A stretch of 64,000 nt of DNA from CAWEFA01 sp963808135 (GTDB lineage: Bacteria; Bacteroidota; Bacteroidia; Bacteroidales; DTGW01). The stretch is from assembly GCA_963808135.1 (NCBI GenBank), contig CAWEFA010000128.1, forward strand, positions 1 to 64,000, in the 5' to 3' direction. This document shows, one piece after another, positions 63,941 to 64,000 of the stretch (the first letter of the stretch is position 1; every line of letters begins with the position of its first letter). The translations under genes were made by a program, and so were the position numbers. The notes beneath the pieces were generated by a model. It saw only the letters and a list, made by a program, of their open reading frames with translations. It did not search any database and was not told the DNA's origin.

Positions 63941-64000
63941 TCAGCTTGCTAAAAGCTTGGTCAGAAATACAAACTCATCCACGCCTAATTGTTCGGGGCG
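63941..64000 (-). CDS. rsmA: probable rsmA (16S rRNA dimethyladenosine transferase), C-terminal end only
   Basis: The last 19 codons before a TGA at 63941 read RPEQLGVDEFVFLTKLLAS. The RPEQL....F..LT...... pattern is typical of the C-terminus of KsgA/RsmA in Bacteroidota. The rest lies outside the window, so the call rests on this short tail alone. Confidence 0.5.
   Translation of the reverse strand, partial: RPEQLGVDEFVFLTKLLAS

Noticed and set aside
1..64000. CRISPR array, tRNA or rRNA genes, prophage or conjugation modules
   Set aside because: No regularly spaced repeats, cloverleaf sequences, rRNA motifs or phage/transfer proteins were found on either strand.

Overview
The window comes from a member of the Bacteroidota, most likely a free-living gliding or T9SS-bearing lineage. 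Lines of evidence: a gldD/gldE/ssb/mutY cluster, a gliding-motility type C-terminal sorting domain, HmuY/TonB receptor genes, DUF4290, a short region-1.1-less RpoD, Bacteroidota -7 promoter elements (TAnnTTTG), start codons generally without Shine-Dalgarno sequences, and low G+C. No tRNA, rRNA or CRISPR array was found.

Layout. 1-830 is an almost pure A/T stretch (about 55 G/C in 830 bases) that abuts the truncated 3' end of a giant secreted Ser/Thr/Asn-rich repeat protein (831-6376, minus, with a frameshift near 1352). 6.6-10.6 kb holds hmuY - TonB receptor - sodC (haem uptake plus Cu,Zn superoxide dismutase), bracketed by two inverted ~100-bp palindromic repeats. 10.6-16.4 kb carries a glycosyltransferase-like gene, murA (with the fosfomycin-target Cys replaced by Asp), a DUF4290 gene and a PcrA/UvrD helicase. 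16.6-22.0 kb has a T9SS-sorted surface protein, a SPOR lipoprotein, an M1 peptidase broken by three frameshifts, a GGGP-synthase homologue and a phosphopantetheinyl transferase. 22.0-30.3 kb has gldD-gldE-ssb-mutY, HU, a 30-residue basic protein, RNase G (frameshifted) and mutS2.

31.1-49.4 kb is the uninterrupted translation supercluster rpsL-rpsG-fusA-(S10-spc-alpha genes)-secY-map-infA-rpmJ-rpsM-K-D-rpoA-rplQ, all on the plus strand, starting at a clear promoter and ending at a clear terminator. 49.6-58.7 kb holds a MerR regulator, a Nif3-like protein, a zinc-ribbon coiled-coil protein, the lemA-TPM-TPM-capA cluster, mnmD, a cupin protein and an APC amino-acid permease. 59.0-62.6 kb is rpoD with an insertion sequence on each side: an IS5-family element (19-bp inverted ends) immediately upstream and an ISAon1/ISL3-type element (perfect 8-bp target duplication) between rpoD and its terminator. 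The window ends with two small Lys-rich secreted proteins and the last 19 codons of a probable rsmA.

Single-base frameshifts recur in genes outside the ribosomal cluster (giant protein, M1 peptidase x3, mutY, rng, TPM/capA, possibly the IS5 transposase). Each can be repaired by one base. They are either residual sequencing indels or real gene decay, and this matters for anyone using the annotation. No wholly new multi-gene system is evident. The best candidates for novelty are the repeat-bracketed hmu/sod cassette, the Lys-rich secreted protein family, the 30-residue basic protein and the double IS insertion around rpoD.
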